Part shown: piece by piece, positions 1-12,300 of the stretch
Layout of the letters: the number at the start of each line of letters is the position of its first letter
Position numbering within the stretch: the stretch's first letter is position 1
NCBI RefSeq assembly: GCF_015706575.1
Contig: NW_024037059.1
Coordinates: 41,081,058 to 41,145,057, forward strand
Direction: 5' to 3'
DNA length: 64,000 bases
DNA from: Patiria miniata
Taxonomy: Eukaryota; Echinodermata; Asteroidea; Valvatida; Asterinidae
Position numbers and translations under genes: made by a program
Notes under the pieces: generated by a model
Databases searched by the model: none
Told to the model about the DNA's origin: nothing
The model's input: the letters and a program-made list of their open reading frames with translations, nothing else

Positions 1-236
1 TTAGATTACAGAACAGTAATTTCTGATAATAAATATTTAGAATTGTTGAGTTACAGTGAATTAACTTCCCAAAACAAAGGTTTGTGATGGCGAAAAATAA
101 TTTTCTCCACTAGGTATAACATTTTGCTATTGCAGTCTGTTTAGTGTGAACTTCAAGCCTGATCACGCCAGTTTTTTGTTTATTTGTTTATTTATTAATA
201 TTTTTTTCGTTTTTTTACCTCCCGTTTAATAACCAG

Positions 237-1988
237 ACACGGTAGAGAAATGTTTCTCTGAGTACCAGCTGGTCTCAACCGGTGAGCGTGGCTTCAAACC
301 CCACCTGACTGTCATGAAGTTATCCCGGGCGCCCAGCCTGCGTAAGAAAGGTGTACGTAGGATCAAGTCTGAGCTCTACAAGGCCCACAGCTCACAGGTG
401 TTTGGAACCCAGGTGGTGGAAGGGTTACAGCTGTGTTCTATAAATAAACCCAAGACACCTGATGGGTACTACTGCAAGGCTGCCGAAGTCTTCTTTGGAG
501 ATCCAAGTAAGTTTTGTTCGACCCGAAGGGGTTGCCTGTTGTTCTCTGACACACTGACTGACTGACCGACTGACCGACCAACCGACTTGTACTTACCGAC
601 TGAGGGGCCAACTAACCGATCAGACAGACCTGACCCAGCCAGCCCAACCTGACCAACTTGACCCGACCCAACTTGACCAAACCCGACCCTACCTGACCCA
701 ACCCGACCCTACCCGACCAAACTTACACATTTATAAAATATCTTGCACTTGGTTACTTCTCTTTTAGTCTCTTTGCTCACAAATGTTTGTAAATTTATGC
801 TGTCTTTTTTTTCTCTTCAAAGCCTGTAGACCAGACCGTGATATCCACACGATAGCTGAAGGAGAGGAACCGGCCATAGAATCCTTGAATGAAGCATGCT
901 CCTCAGCCACCAATATGTCAGGTGAGAACATAAGCGTCTCCTGGTGTTTCTTCCGAGTTCTGTAAAGTTATTGAAGTTCTGTGCATAAGATGCCAAATGC
1001 AGAAGAGTTTTGCATAAAGCAATGACCGGCCAACAAAGTTTCTCATTGGATCAGTTAGATTATGATCTCAGAATTTGTTCAATTTTGAGGAATTTGTAAT
1101 AAATATTAGCATAATGGAAACTGACTCAATTTTAAGAAGATTGGGGTTTGAACCTGTGACCTCACAAATGCTGTACTTGTGCTCTACCAACTGAACTCTC
1201 AAACCTGTGGTGGTAACTTCCAATCCATTATTTTCTCTGACACTTTGATAAAGAAATCGAACAATTTGGAGACCACCAGTATAAAGCAACATAGCTCAGT
1301 TGGTAGAGCATCGTTACAGTATCCAAGAAGTCAGGGGTTCATATCCCACTGTTATTAGTTGTCTTTGGTTACTTTATTAAATGCTCAGTTTTGTCAAGAC
1401 AGATAGTAAACTTTGCATCTGTTGTTTGTGCATTTTACTCTAGAATCAACTGACACAAGATCAAGTCCAAAACGCGTCCTAGAAACAGAAGAAAAAATGG
1501 ATTGCAATGATGGCGAAGCTAGTGTTAAAACACAGATCAGCGACTCGCCGAAATACGAACATATGTCATCTAATGAAAAACAGAATATAAGTTTGGATGT
1601 TAAACATCAGTCATCATCCCGTCCAATATGTGAAAGTGTAGTGAACAATGAGAACTCTGTGTCTAAAGCTGAGGTGCAGAAGGGTGTCTGCCTAGATAGT
1701 GACACAACCCAGGACACACCCAGTGGGGCAACCAGTGACACACCCTTTGCATCACTTAGTGACACTGGCCACAACGGACCTAGTGACACTGCTGATAGCA
1801 CACTGGAGAACATGTCCGGAGGCATAACTAGTGATACCACACCAACTTCTTTGAGCGATGTGTCTGCCATAGAGCCGTCGGCCCTGCTAAACGGTGAGAG
1901 AAAATCCACAGAGTCTGCTATGGATTGTGGAACTGTTCAAAGAGGTCCGGGCGATGTCCTCAAAACTGGGCCAACTGAAACATGCTGA
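237..1988 (+). CDS. AKAP7: AKAP7-like protein, 3' part (2H phosphoesterase C-terminal half plus long tail)
   Basis: Three exons, 237-506, 823-921 and 1444-1988, join in frame with GT/AG sites and give 303 codons and a TGA stop. The first exon resembles the C-terminal half of the AKAP7 central domain. It has the second 2H motif (PHLTV, about residue 25), then a KLSRAP..RKKGVR..ELY block, a LCS motif and a GYY motif, in the order seen in vertebrate AKAP7. Known family role: AKAP7 gamma/delta anchor PKA, and the 2H fold in some members cleaves 2',5'-oligoadenylate. The first catalytic His motif and the N-terminus lie left of the window. The last exon is a low-complexity acidic tail with about six Ser-Asp-Thr repeats (1700-1860), far longer than the vertebrate tail. 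I see no clear RII-binding amphipathic helix. The fold assignment is firm; PKA anchoring is not shown. Confidence 0.8.
549..721. repeat. degenerate TGACC/CCGAC simple repeat
   Basis: Lies in the AKAP7-like intron just after the donor at 507. It is a run of imperfect TGACC, CCGAC and CCAAC pentamers with drifting register. No coding signal. Confidence 0.75.
1141..1205 (-). mobile_element. tRNA-derived SINE head or tRNA pseudogene, minus strand
   Basis: Read on the minus strand, it has an A box-like stretch (GTTCAGTTGGTAGAGCAC) and a B box-like GGTTCAAACCCC. There is no pairing acceptor stem, so a working tRNA gene is unlikely. It lies in an AKAP7-like intron and faces a second tRNA-like segment at 1285-1350. 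Confidence 0.55.
1285..1350 (+). mobile_element. tRNA-derived SINE head or tRNA pseudogene, plus strand
   Basis: Contains ATAGCTCAGTTGGTAGAGCA (A box) and GGGGTTCATATCCC (damaged B box). It forms an inverted pair with 1141-1205, separated by about 80 bp. The pair sits within the intron ahead of the last AKAP7-like exon. Confidence 0.55.
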
Positions 1989-2103
1989 GAGCAACGTCCA
2001 TGTGGTATCCAAGAGATTTTGATTTTACTCCCGAGGTATTTGAGAGATCGTGGAAATTTGTTGATTGAGGGGATTGGAAATGCCAATCTTAATGAAACAA
2101 ATG
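1989..2103 (+). other. open continuation after the AKAP7-like stop, ending in a consensus donor
   Basis: After the TGA at 1986-1988 the same frame stays open for 38 codons and ends exactly at ATG|GTAAGT (donor GT at 2104-2105). This may be 3' UTR with a further intron, or coding sequence interrupted by a variant or sequencing error. I do not recognise the peptide. Confidence 0.4.
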
Positions 2104-2414
2104 GTAAGTGCTTCCACTTTGTGACTTCATTTAATTGCTGTTTTGTGAATGTAAATATCAAAAATAGTGGTATCCTATTAATAGTGCTTTATTGGTAAAT
2201 TAAGGTTATTGTTGATTTTTTTTTTTACAATGAATAATGTTTTGAAGTATGCTTAATCATTCTTGTTCGAGAGTAAAAGGGGGCTATTTGTGTTTGTCAA
2301 TGCACCATTGTTTATTTTACAAAATCGGCCACGTTAGGGGTACTGAGTTGGACACAAAAGGCAACATACTAACAAGCCCCATGCAGCTTGTGTACATACA
2401 TTTATCCAAAAATT

Positions 2415-2800
2415 TGATGCAGTCACAAGAGGGCGCCAGACTTTATCCAGTGTCATACATTGTCACAAGAGAGTGCCAGGCATCCATCTTGAAAATTATG
2501 CCTTTTTCGTAAGCTAGCAGTTGTGCAAAGATGCCAGAAATTGACGAAAGAGGGTGCCAGACATCCGTTTTGCAAAAACAATGCCCTTGTGGTAGCAGTA
2601 ATTGGGTTACGACATCATACGTTGTCACAGAGGGCACCAGACTTAACCATTTTGTAAGCTAGCAGTTTTGGGTTATGACATCAAACCGTGTCACATGAGG
2701 GCGCCAGACTTGACCATTTTTGAAAGTCATGCCATTTTTTTTTATCTAGACGTTGGGTTATACTTTCATCCTTTGCCACAAGAGGGCGCCAGATTGGGAA
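2415..2800. repeat. degenerate minisatellite with AGAGGGCGCCAGAC core
   Basis: The core 'cacaagagggcgccagac' and variants recur near 2425, 2463, 2545, 2625, 2693 and 2778, mostly 70-85 bp apart. Several copies share a following 'gtaagctagcag' and 'gggttatgacatca'. It lies downstream of the AKAP7-like gene. The short reading frames crossing it look accidental. Confidence 0.7.
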
Positions 2801-3596
2801 ACATGATATCCACTGTGCACTTGATTTTGAGCAAGCTTACCGATAGACTTGTGCAATACATTTTCCTTGTAATTCCTGAGACAACTGTGTTCAATATTAG
2901 GTGGAATGACCTAAGATACGCAGGAAATAATCCCGCATAAATTCTCAGAATAACATTTGGAATTCTTGAGCTACCTAAATGCTCATTAGTCGAGACAACC
3001 TTCAAAAGTCATTGCTACTCTTTAATTCTACAAAGCGTACAAAATTAAATTGGTATGATAGACACATGATACCAGTGTTGTGAGGTATATGTACCTGCTC
3101 AGGTTTATAATCGGATGTACACGTAAAACACAAACCTTGTGAATTTTGACCTTTTTTATGGGAGGACATTAGCATCTGCCCAACCAAGTTACTTTCCTTT
3201 TTTTTTCATTTAAAAATTTTCATTTTTTTTTCGATGGAAAATTTTCCTGTTTGGTTGTGGGAATGGAGCAATAATAATTTAAAAGCAAATTTGTACTGTT
3301 AATTGTTAAATTTCTTGGAATTAGTTCGCAAGATTTATTGCTGTTCTGGAAGTAGGACTGACCGTTAGTTTTGTTGCTGAAATTGTCCCTTTTTTCTCAT
3401 GTGTTTTGCTGTAAAAATGTAGCAAGGCCAATATACATGTATGTCATGCCTCTTAAGACTTGCGGAAATTGAAAATGAAATTAGCCGTGGATTCCTAAGT
3501 AAGTTTTGATGGATTCCTGTCATTGAAACAAAAATAATTCCAAGAAATATCTGCCTTGTGAGTGCGAGGCAGTAGCTAGTAGAAGCAACAGAATAA

Positions 3597-3946
3597 GGCC
3601 TAAAAAAAAAGTCTCCGGTTTCTGGTCTGCCCGCGTGTTGCCGTAGCCATGCGCGTCGGCAAAATTAACAAGTTTTTTTTTCAATGAAAGATGATGTCTC
3701 AAAACCGCCAAATTCACTGGTTTGACTGGAATCCTGCTGCTACACAAATTTAACGTGTTTTTAGATGGGGTTAGGATCAAGTACAAGGTTTATGTGGCCT
3801 CTCTGGACTCTCATATATTTGCAGTAAGTTTAGTCGGGCACCATTTGCAGTCATCAGCCGACACTTGAAGGGAAAAAAAAAAGCCAGGTCGCCACACCAC
3901 TTTTGGGGCAAGCTCCATACCAGAAACCGGAGACTTTTTTTTGGCC
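3597..3946. mobile_element. Harbinger-like MITE, copy 1
   Basis: A 350 bp segment with terminal inverted repeats GGCCTAAAAAAAAAGTCTCC / GGAGACTTTTTTTTGGCC, flanked by TAA (3594-3596 and 3947-3949). The TWA target duplication and GG-initial ends are typical of PIF/Harbinger MITEs. A second copy is at 49049-49432. There is no transposase, so it is non-autonomous. Confidence 0.75.
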
Positions 3947-3949
3947 TAA

Positions 3950-6035
3950 TGGCAGCCATAAACTGAAATTGCTAAAATCTATAGATCTAGTCACAGTGTT
4001 TATAAATAAACCCCAAATATATCAGATCAGTGAAATATGCAAAGTAGGGTTACGGCTTATTTCCTGGGAAAAAAAAGGTGGTTTACATTTTTGTTTTATA
4101 TTTGAAATATTTATATCATTTATGGGTGTGCTTATTGGTTTAATTGTTGAAGATTGAAAACAGTAGCTTTCGTTTGCCGAAGAGCAAATGTAAACAAGAT
4201 TTTCAAAATCTTGGGTAAAGTAACTTTGGTATTAAAAAGCATTAATACTTGTATAGTGTTGCAATATATATTGACTTATTTATCAGATTTGGCTCAAGAG
4301 GATTATAAGTGCCTTTAAGTATTTTATTTTGCATTTATATGTACAGGGCTTCTTTTCGATGCCGTATTAAAAATGCCAATATTTGGGATTTAATTTGATA
4401 TTTACGGTAACTCAAACTGAAAAGAATATGAATTTTTCAAATGCCCTTTTGTATTTTCTTCTTCTTCAAATAAGGTGTCAGAGCATTTAAAGCAATAATG
4501 ATAAGAAAGGGGCTAGACTTTGGCTTTGATTACTGTAGCTGTGTAACATAAATTAATTATGGTTACGGTTGGCTAAATTCAATCATTTTTGCGCAAAGAA
4601 GGTTTCTGTGCGTAATTTGAGTTTTCCGTAAAACTTTAGAAGTATATTTTTGATAGAGTACATGTATTCGTTAAAGAAAAAAATCGTTGTTATGTCATGT
4701 TCTAGAAATGTGGACAAATAGAAACAAAAATTTGAAATTAAGACATTTTGTGGTATCCATATTCTTCATTGTATTTACGAAGACGTTAATCAAAACATGA
4801 ATAATAGAAGGTACTATCATGTCTGACATAATTCTGGTAGGCCAATAATAAAATATCACAACTCAATCTAAACGGTATAAAAACAATAAATAATAATTTT
4901 TACATTTTGTTTCAAAACATCTACTGCAAAGTCTACAAATCTAATTAGTCATTGCTGTTTTAAATAATTCTACAAAATTTATATTCTTTTTATGAACACA
5001 CATAATGTCACATACATGATTTGGTGATAATTAGTTTAAAACTACAGACAGTATCTTTTATACCATATAATCACAAACAATTTCTTATAAAATCACACTG
5101 ATTACAATTTGTCGTAAACAAAATTATGAAAGGGTTCCGAAAGTCGTGTGCATTTTTCAAATACAAATTGCAGCATTTGGCTTAAAGCACTGATGAAACA
5201 GTCACGTCAATTTTGGTTAAAATTTTAAAACCAAAAATATTGGACCATTGATCGTTTTCTGCATCTAAAAAAAATGAACAGCCGAGAATACAGAAGAGGG
5301 TGTACATGTACTCGAAGTAATTGAAGTTTTTCAACGAGTATATCATGTAATTTATAGATCATAATTTAAATATAATTTTCAATCTTGTGTAAGATTTTAA
5401 AAATCCTGTAAACATCTTCACAATCAGGACTACACAAGCACATAAAAAATGTTATCTGTTTGATGATTGGTAAAATCGCTCTTTGACATCTTCAGGATAC
5501 ACTCTGGTACACTATCACTTTATATAAATAATCTAAAAACTGGACGTAACAAATCTTTGTTTTCTTTGTACAAACAAATATTTAATCAATAAGCAGCTGA
5601 CCAATCATATTTCAGACTTAGCACCATTTTAAATTTGGCTGCCAGATGCCACATGTGCACAGGGTAAATCTGTAAAATCACTTCTGAATGCAGAAACCTC
5701 CGAAATGACACAAAATTCAAGTAAGAATACCCATTTTAAATTTTAGCATTTTGTTTGCAAACTCATGTAAATACTTTTTACACCATTTTACACAGGACCA
5801 TGTATACATTTGCTTTATAAAATGTGTCGATCAAGGGCGGCAGAAACAGGGGTAAATCCCCTCCCCCCCCCCTCCCGCCAAAAAAAACCTTTCGGATGTC
5901 CCGTTACATAGATGTATGTACTGTACCCCTCCAATTCACAAACTTCAATCTTGGTTTTTGCCATTCACCGACGTATTCTATAACACTGTATACTCAGTGT
6001 AGTCCTGAGTGATTGTGAGAACAAATTCACAAACT
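3950..6035. other. AT-rich intergenic DNA between convergent gene ends
   Basis: I see no coding signal, tRNA or mobile element here. The stretch is AT-rich with scattered TTTATT and AATAAA hexamers on both strands, so the two polyadenylation sites could fall here. I could not choose among them. Confidence 0.5.
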
Positions 6036-6130
6036 ACTTCGGTGGGACTCGAACCCACGACCTCCTGCTTACTAGTGCAGATGTCTTACCACTCGACTTT
6101 GCTTGGGTCGGCTGGCTGGTTCGAATCTGA
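6036..6130 (-). mobile_element. tRNA-derived SINE fragment in or near the laminin 3' UTR
   Basis: On the minus strand it reads GTCGAGTGGTAAGACATCTG (A box region) and GGGTTCGAGTCCCACC (B box). It lies just downstream of the laminin stop, so it may be transcribed in the 3' UTR. No complete cloverleaf. Confidence 0.55.
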
Positions 6131-6301
6131 TATAGCAGCAGTTACCGCAACCAAACTATTCAATTATTCATGAAATGGAATTTGCGTCGGGATGATTGAC
6201 TTGGTATTGATTGTTGAAAGCACCGTGAAAGCACCTTAAGAACTCTGGCAGCGTTACCTACAAAAACTGAGTTGACATCTTAGGACTGGTGTCTTGGGAA
6301 A

Positions 6302-9300
6302 CTAGGTGAGGGGACACTGATCTGGGATGACGTCAATTGACTCTGAGGCAGACAGGAAGATGTAAGGTCTACCCAGGTTGATACGGAAGTCTTGAATGCA
6401 TCCATTGAAGGCTGTCTTGATGGTTCCTGAGTGCTGCCACATTGGCTCTGGTAATAATAGAAAAGGGTAGATATTTGAATAGATATTTCTAAACTCAAAC
6501 CAAATCGTGTACAAGGCTACAGGCAGGTTCATACTTTAAGGAAACTGAAAGCGAGAGAACTTTTACGTCAATAATTGAATGTTCAAGGTTAACCCCTTTC
6601 AATCCGAATTTTTATTCAGAAATATCTGATTTTGCCCAATTTTGCTAAAATAGCAAGGCTTACCCCTTACAATTTGATTTTTTTCATAAAAATCTGATTT
6701 TGCCCAATTTTGCTAAAATAGCAAGGCTAACCCCTTACAATTTGAATTTTTTCATAAAAATCTGATTGTGCCCAATTTTGCTAAAAAAACAAAGGTTAAC
6801 CCCTTACAATCTGAAATTTTTCATAAAAATCTGATTTTGCCCAATTTTGCTAAAAAAGCAAGGTTAACCCCTTATAATTTAAGATTTTTCATAAAAATCA
6901 GATTTTGCCCAATTTTGCTCAAAAAGCAAGGTTAACCCCTTACAATCTGACTTTTTTCATAAACATCCAATTTTGCCCAATTTTGCTAAAAAAGCAAGGT
7001 TAACCCCTTACAATTTTAGATTTTTCATAAAAATCTGATTTTGCCCCATTTTGCTCAAAAAGCAAGGTTAACCCCTTACAATCTGAAATTTTCCAGAAAC
7101 GTCTGATTTTGCCCAGTTTTAGGTAAAAATGCAAGGTTAACCCCTTACAATTTTAGATTTTTAATAAACATCCAATTTTGCCCAATTTTGCTCAAAATGC
7201 AAGGTAAACCCCTTACAATTTAAAATTTTTCATAAAAGTCTAATTTTGCCCAATTTTTGCAAAAAATGCAACCCCTTACCATCTGAAATTTTTCATAAAA
7301 ATCTGATTTTGCCCAATTTTGCTGAAAAAGCAAGGTTAACCCTTTACAATCTGAAATTTTTCATAAAAATCTGATTTTGCCCAATTTTGCTAAAAAAGCA
7401 AGGTTAACCCCTTACAATTTGAAATTTTTCATAAAAATCTGATTTTGCCCAATTTTGCTAAAAAAGCAAGGTTAACCCCTTATAATTTAAGATTTTTCAT
7501 AAAAATAAGATTTTGCCCAATTTTGCTCAAAAAGCAAGGTTAACCCCTTACAATCTGAAATTTTTCATAAAAATCTGATTTTGCCCAATTTTGCTAAAAA
7601 AGCCCTTACAATCTGAAATTTTCCAGAAACGTCTGATTTTGCCCAGTTTTAGCTAAAAATGCAAGGTTAACCCCTTACAATTTTAGATTTTTAATAAATA
7701 TCCAATTTTGCCATTTTTGCTTAAAATGCAAGGTTAACCCCTTACAATTTTAGATTTTTCATAAAAATCAGATTTTGCCCAATTTTGCTCAAAAAGCAAG
7801 GTTAACCCCTTACAATCTGAAATTTTCCAGAAACGTCTGATTTTGCCCAATTTTGCTCAAAATTCAAGGTTAACCCCTGATAATTTTATATTTTTCATAA
7901 AAATCTGCTTTTGTCCATTTTTGCTAAAAAAACAAAGGTTAACCCCTTACAATCTGAAATTTTTCATAAAAATCTGATTTTGCCCAATTTTGCTAAAAAA
8001 GCGAGGTTAACCCTTTACAATCTGAAATTTTTCATAAAAATCTGATTTTGCCCAATTTTGCTAAAAAAGCAAGGTTAACCCCTTACAATTTGAAATTTTT
8101 CATAAAAATCTGATTTTGCCCAATTTTGCTAAAAAAGCAAGGTTAACCCCTTATAATTTAAGATTTTTCATAAAAATCAGATTTTACCCAATTTTGCTCA
8201 AAAAGCAAGGTTAACCCCTTACAATCTGAAATTTTCCAGAAACGTCTGATTTTGCCCAGTTTTAGCTAAAAATGCAAGGTTAACCCCTTACAATTTCAGA
8301 TTTTTAATAAACATCCAATTTTGCCCAATTTTGCTTAAAATGCAAGGTTAACCCCTTACAATTTTAGATTTTTCATAAAAATCAGATTTTGCCCAATTTT
8401 GCTCAAAAAGCAAGGTTAACCCCTTACAATCTGAAATTTTCCAGAAACGTCTGATTTTGCCCAGTTTTAGCTAAAAATGCAAGGTTTACCCCTTACAATT
8501 TTAGATTTTTAATAAACATACAATTTTGCCCAATTTTGCTTAAAATGCAAGGTTAACCCCTTACAATTTTAGATTTTTCATAATCATCTAATTTTGCCCA
8601 ATTTTTGCAAAAAATGCAAGGTTAACCCCTTACAATCTGAAATTTTTCATAAAAATCTTATTTTGCCCAATTTTGCTAAAAAAGCAAGGTTAACCCCTTA
8701 TAATTTAAGATTTTTCATAAAAATCAGATTTTACCCAATTTTGCTCAAAAACCAAGGTTAACCCCTTACAATCTGAAATTTTCCAGAAACGTCTGATTTT
8801 GCCCAGTTTTAGCTAAAAATGCAAGGTTAACCCCTTACAATTTCAGATTTTTAATAAACATCCAATTTTGCCCAATTTTGCTCAAAAATGCAAGGTTAAC
8901 CCCTTACAATTTTAGATTTTTAATAAAAATCTGATTTTGTCCATTTTTGCTAAAAAAGCAAGGTTAACCCCTTACAATCTGAAATTGTTCATAAACATCC
9001 GATTTCGCCTTATTTTGTTAAAAAAGCAAGGTTAACCCCTTATAATTTTAGATTTTTCATAAAAATCTGATTTTGTCCATTTTTGCTAAAAAAGCAAGGT
9101 TAACCCCTTACAATCTGAAATTTTCCAGAAACGTCTGATTTTGCCCAGTTTTAGCTAAAAATGCAAGGTTTACCCCTTACAATTTTAGATTTTCAATAAA
9201 CATACAATTTTGCCCAATTTTGCTTAAAATGCAAGGTTAACCCCTTACAATTTTAGATTTTTCATAATCATCTAATTTTGCCCAATTTTTGCAAAAAATG

Positions 9301-12300
9301 CAAGGTTAACCCCTTACAATTTTAGATTTTTAATAAACATACAATTTTGCCCAATTTTGCTTAAAATGCAAGGTTAACCCCTTACAATTTTAGATTTTTC
9401 ATAATCATCTAATTTTGCCCAATTTTTGCAAAAAATGCAAGGTTAACCCCTTACAATTTTAGATTTTTCATAAAAATCAGATTTTGCCCAATTTTGCTCA
9501 AAAAGCAAGGTTAACCCCTTACAATCTGAAATTTTCCAGAAACGTCTGATTTTGCCCAGTTTTAGCTAAAAATGCAAGGTTTACCCCTTACAATTTTAGA
9601 TTTTTAATAAACATACAATTTTGCCCAATTTTGCTTAAAATGCAAGGTTAACCCCTTACAATTTTAGATTTTTCATAATCATCTAATTTTGCCCAATTTT
9701 TGCAAAAAATGCAAGGTTAACCCCTTACAATCTGAAATTTTTCATAAAAATCTTATTTTGCCCAATTTTGCTAAAAAAGCAAGGTTAACCCCTTATAATT
9801 TAAGATTTTTCATAAAAATCAGATTTTACCCAATTTTGCTCAAAAAGCAAGGTTAACCCCTTACAATCTGAAATTTTCCAGAAACGTCTGATTTTGCCCA
9901 GTTTTAGCTAAAAATGCAAGGTTAACCCCTTACAATTTCAGATTTTTAATAAACATCCAATTTTGCTCAAAAATGCAAGGTTAACCCCTTACAATTTTAG
10001 ATTTTTAATAAAAATCTGATTTTGTCCATTTTTGCTAAAAAAGCAAGGTTAACCCCTTACAATCTGAAATTGTTCATAAACATCCGATTTCGCCTTATTT
10101 TGTTAAAAAAGCAAGGTTAACCCCTTATAATTTTAGATTTTTCATAAAAATCTGATTTTGTCCATTTTTGCTAAAAAAGCAAGGTTAACCCCTTACAATC
10201 TGAAATTTTCCAGAAACGTCTGATTTTGCCCAGTTTTAGCTAAAAATGCAAGGTTTACCCCTTACAATTTTAGATTTTTAATAAACATACAATTTTGCCC
10301 AATTTTGCTTAAAATGCAAGGTTAACCCCTTACAATTTTAGATTTTTCATAATCATCTAATTTTGCCCAATTTTTGCAAAAAATGCAAGGTTAACCCCTT
10401 ACAATCTGAAATTTTTCATAAAAATCTTATTTTGCCCAATTTTGCTAAAAAAGCAAGGTTAACCCCTTACACTCTGAAATTTTTCATAAAAATCTGATTT
10501 TGCCCAATTTTGCTAAAAAAGCAAGGTTAACCCCTTACAATCTGAAATTTTTCATAAAAATCTGATTTTGCCCAATTTTGCTCAAAAAGCAAGGTTAACC
10601 CCTTACAATCTGAAATTTTCCAGAAACGTCTGATTTTGCCCAGTTTTAGCTAAAAATGCAAGGTTAACCCCTTACAATTTTAGATTTTTAATAAACATCC
10701 GATTTTGCCTTATTTTGTTAAAAATGCAAGGTTAACCCCTTACAATTTTAGATTTTTCATAAAAATCTGATTTTGCCCAATTTTGCTCAAAAAGCAAGGT
10801 TAACCCCTTATAATTTTAGATTTTTCATAAAAATCTGATTTGTCCATTTTTGCTCAAAAAGCAAGGTTAACCCCTTACAATCTGAAATTTTTCATAAACA
10901 TCCGATTTTGCCTTATTTTGTTAAAAAAGCAAGGTTAACCCCTTACAATTTTAGATTTTTCATAAAAATCTGATTTTGCCCAATTATGCTAAAAATTCAA
11001 GGTTAACCCCTTATAATTTTAGATTTTTCATAAAAATCTGATTTTGTCCATTTTTGCTAAAAAAGCAAGGTTAACCCCTTACAATCTGAAATTTTTCATA
11101 AAAATCTGATTTTGCCCAATTTTGCTAAAAAAGCAAGGTTAACCCCTTACAATCTGAATTTTTTCATAAAAATCTGATTTCGCCCAATTTTGCTAAAAAA
11201 GCAAGGTTAACCCCTTACAATTTTAGATTTTTCATAAAAATCTGATTTTGCCCAATTTTGCTCAAAAAGCAAGGTTAACCCCTTACAATCTGAAATTTTC
11301 CAGAAACGTCTGATTTTGCCCAGTTTTAGCTAAAAATGCAAGGTTAACCCCTTACAATTTTAGATTTTTAATAAAAATCTGATTTTGTCCATTTTTGCTA
11401 AAAAAGCAAGGTTAACCCCTTACAATCTGAAATTGTTCATAAACATCCGATTTCGCCTTATTTTGTTAAAAAAGCAAGGTTAACCCCTTATAATTTTAGA
11501 TTTTTCATAAAAATCTGATTTTGTCCATTTTTGCTAAAAAAGCAAGGTTAACCCCTTACAATCTGAAATTTTTCATAAAAATCTGATTTTGCCCAATTTT
11601 GCTAAAAAAGCAAGGTTAACCCCTTACAATTTTAGATTTTTCATAAAAATCTGATTTTGCCCAATTTTGCTCAAAAAGCAAGGTTAACCCCTTACAATCT
11701 GAAATTTTCCAGAAATGGCTGATTTTGCCCGATTTTAGGTAAAAATGCAAGGTTTACCCCTTACAATCTGAAATTTTTCATAAAAATCTGATTTTGCCCA
11801 ATTTTGCTATAAATGCAAGGGTAACCCCTTACAATTTTGGATTTTTTCATAATTTCTGATTTTTCCCAATTTTGCTCAAATAGCAAGGGTAACCCCTAAC
11901 AATCTGAATTTTTTTCATAATCATCTGATTTTGCCCAATTTTGCTTTAAATGCAAGGTAAACCCCTTACAATTTTAAATTTTTCATAAAAGTCAAATTGT
12001 GCCCAATTTTTGCAAAAAATGCAAGGTTAACCCATTACAATCTGAAATTTTTCATAAAAATCTGATTTTACCCAATTTTGCTAAAAAAGCAAGGTTAACC
12101 CCTTACAGTCGGAAATTTTTCATAAAAATCTGATTTTGCCCAATTTTGCTTAAAAAGCAAGGTTAACCCCTTACAGTCTGAAATTTTTCATAAACATCCA
12201 ATTTACCCAATTTTGCTTTAAAAAAAGCAAGGTTAACGCCCTTACAATTTCAGATTTTTCATAAAAATCTGATTTCGCCCAATTATGTGAAAAACCAAGG

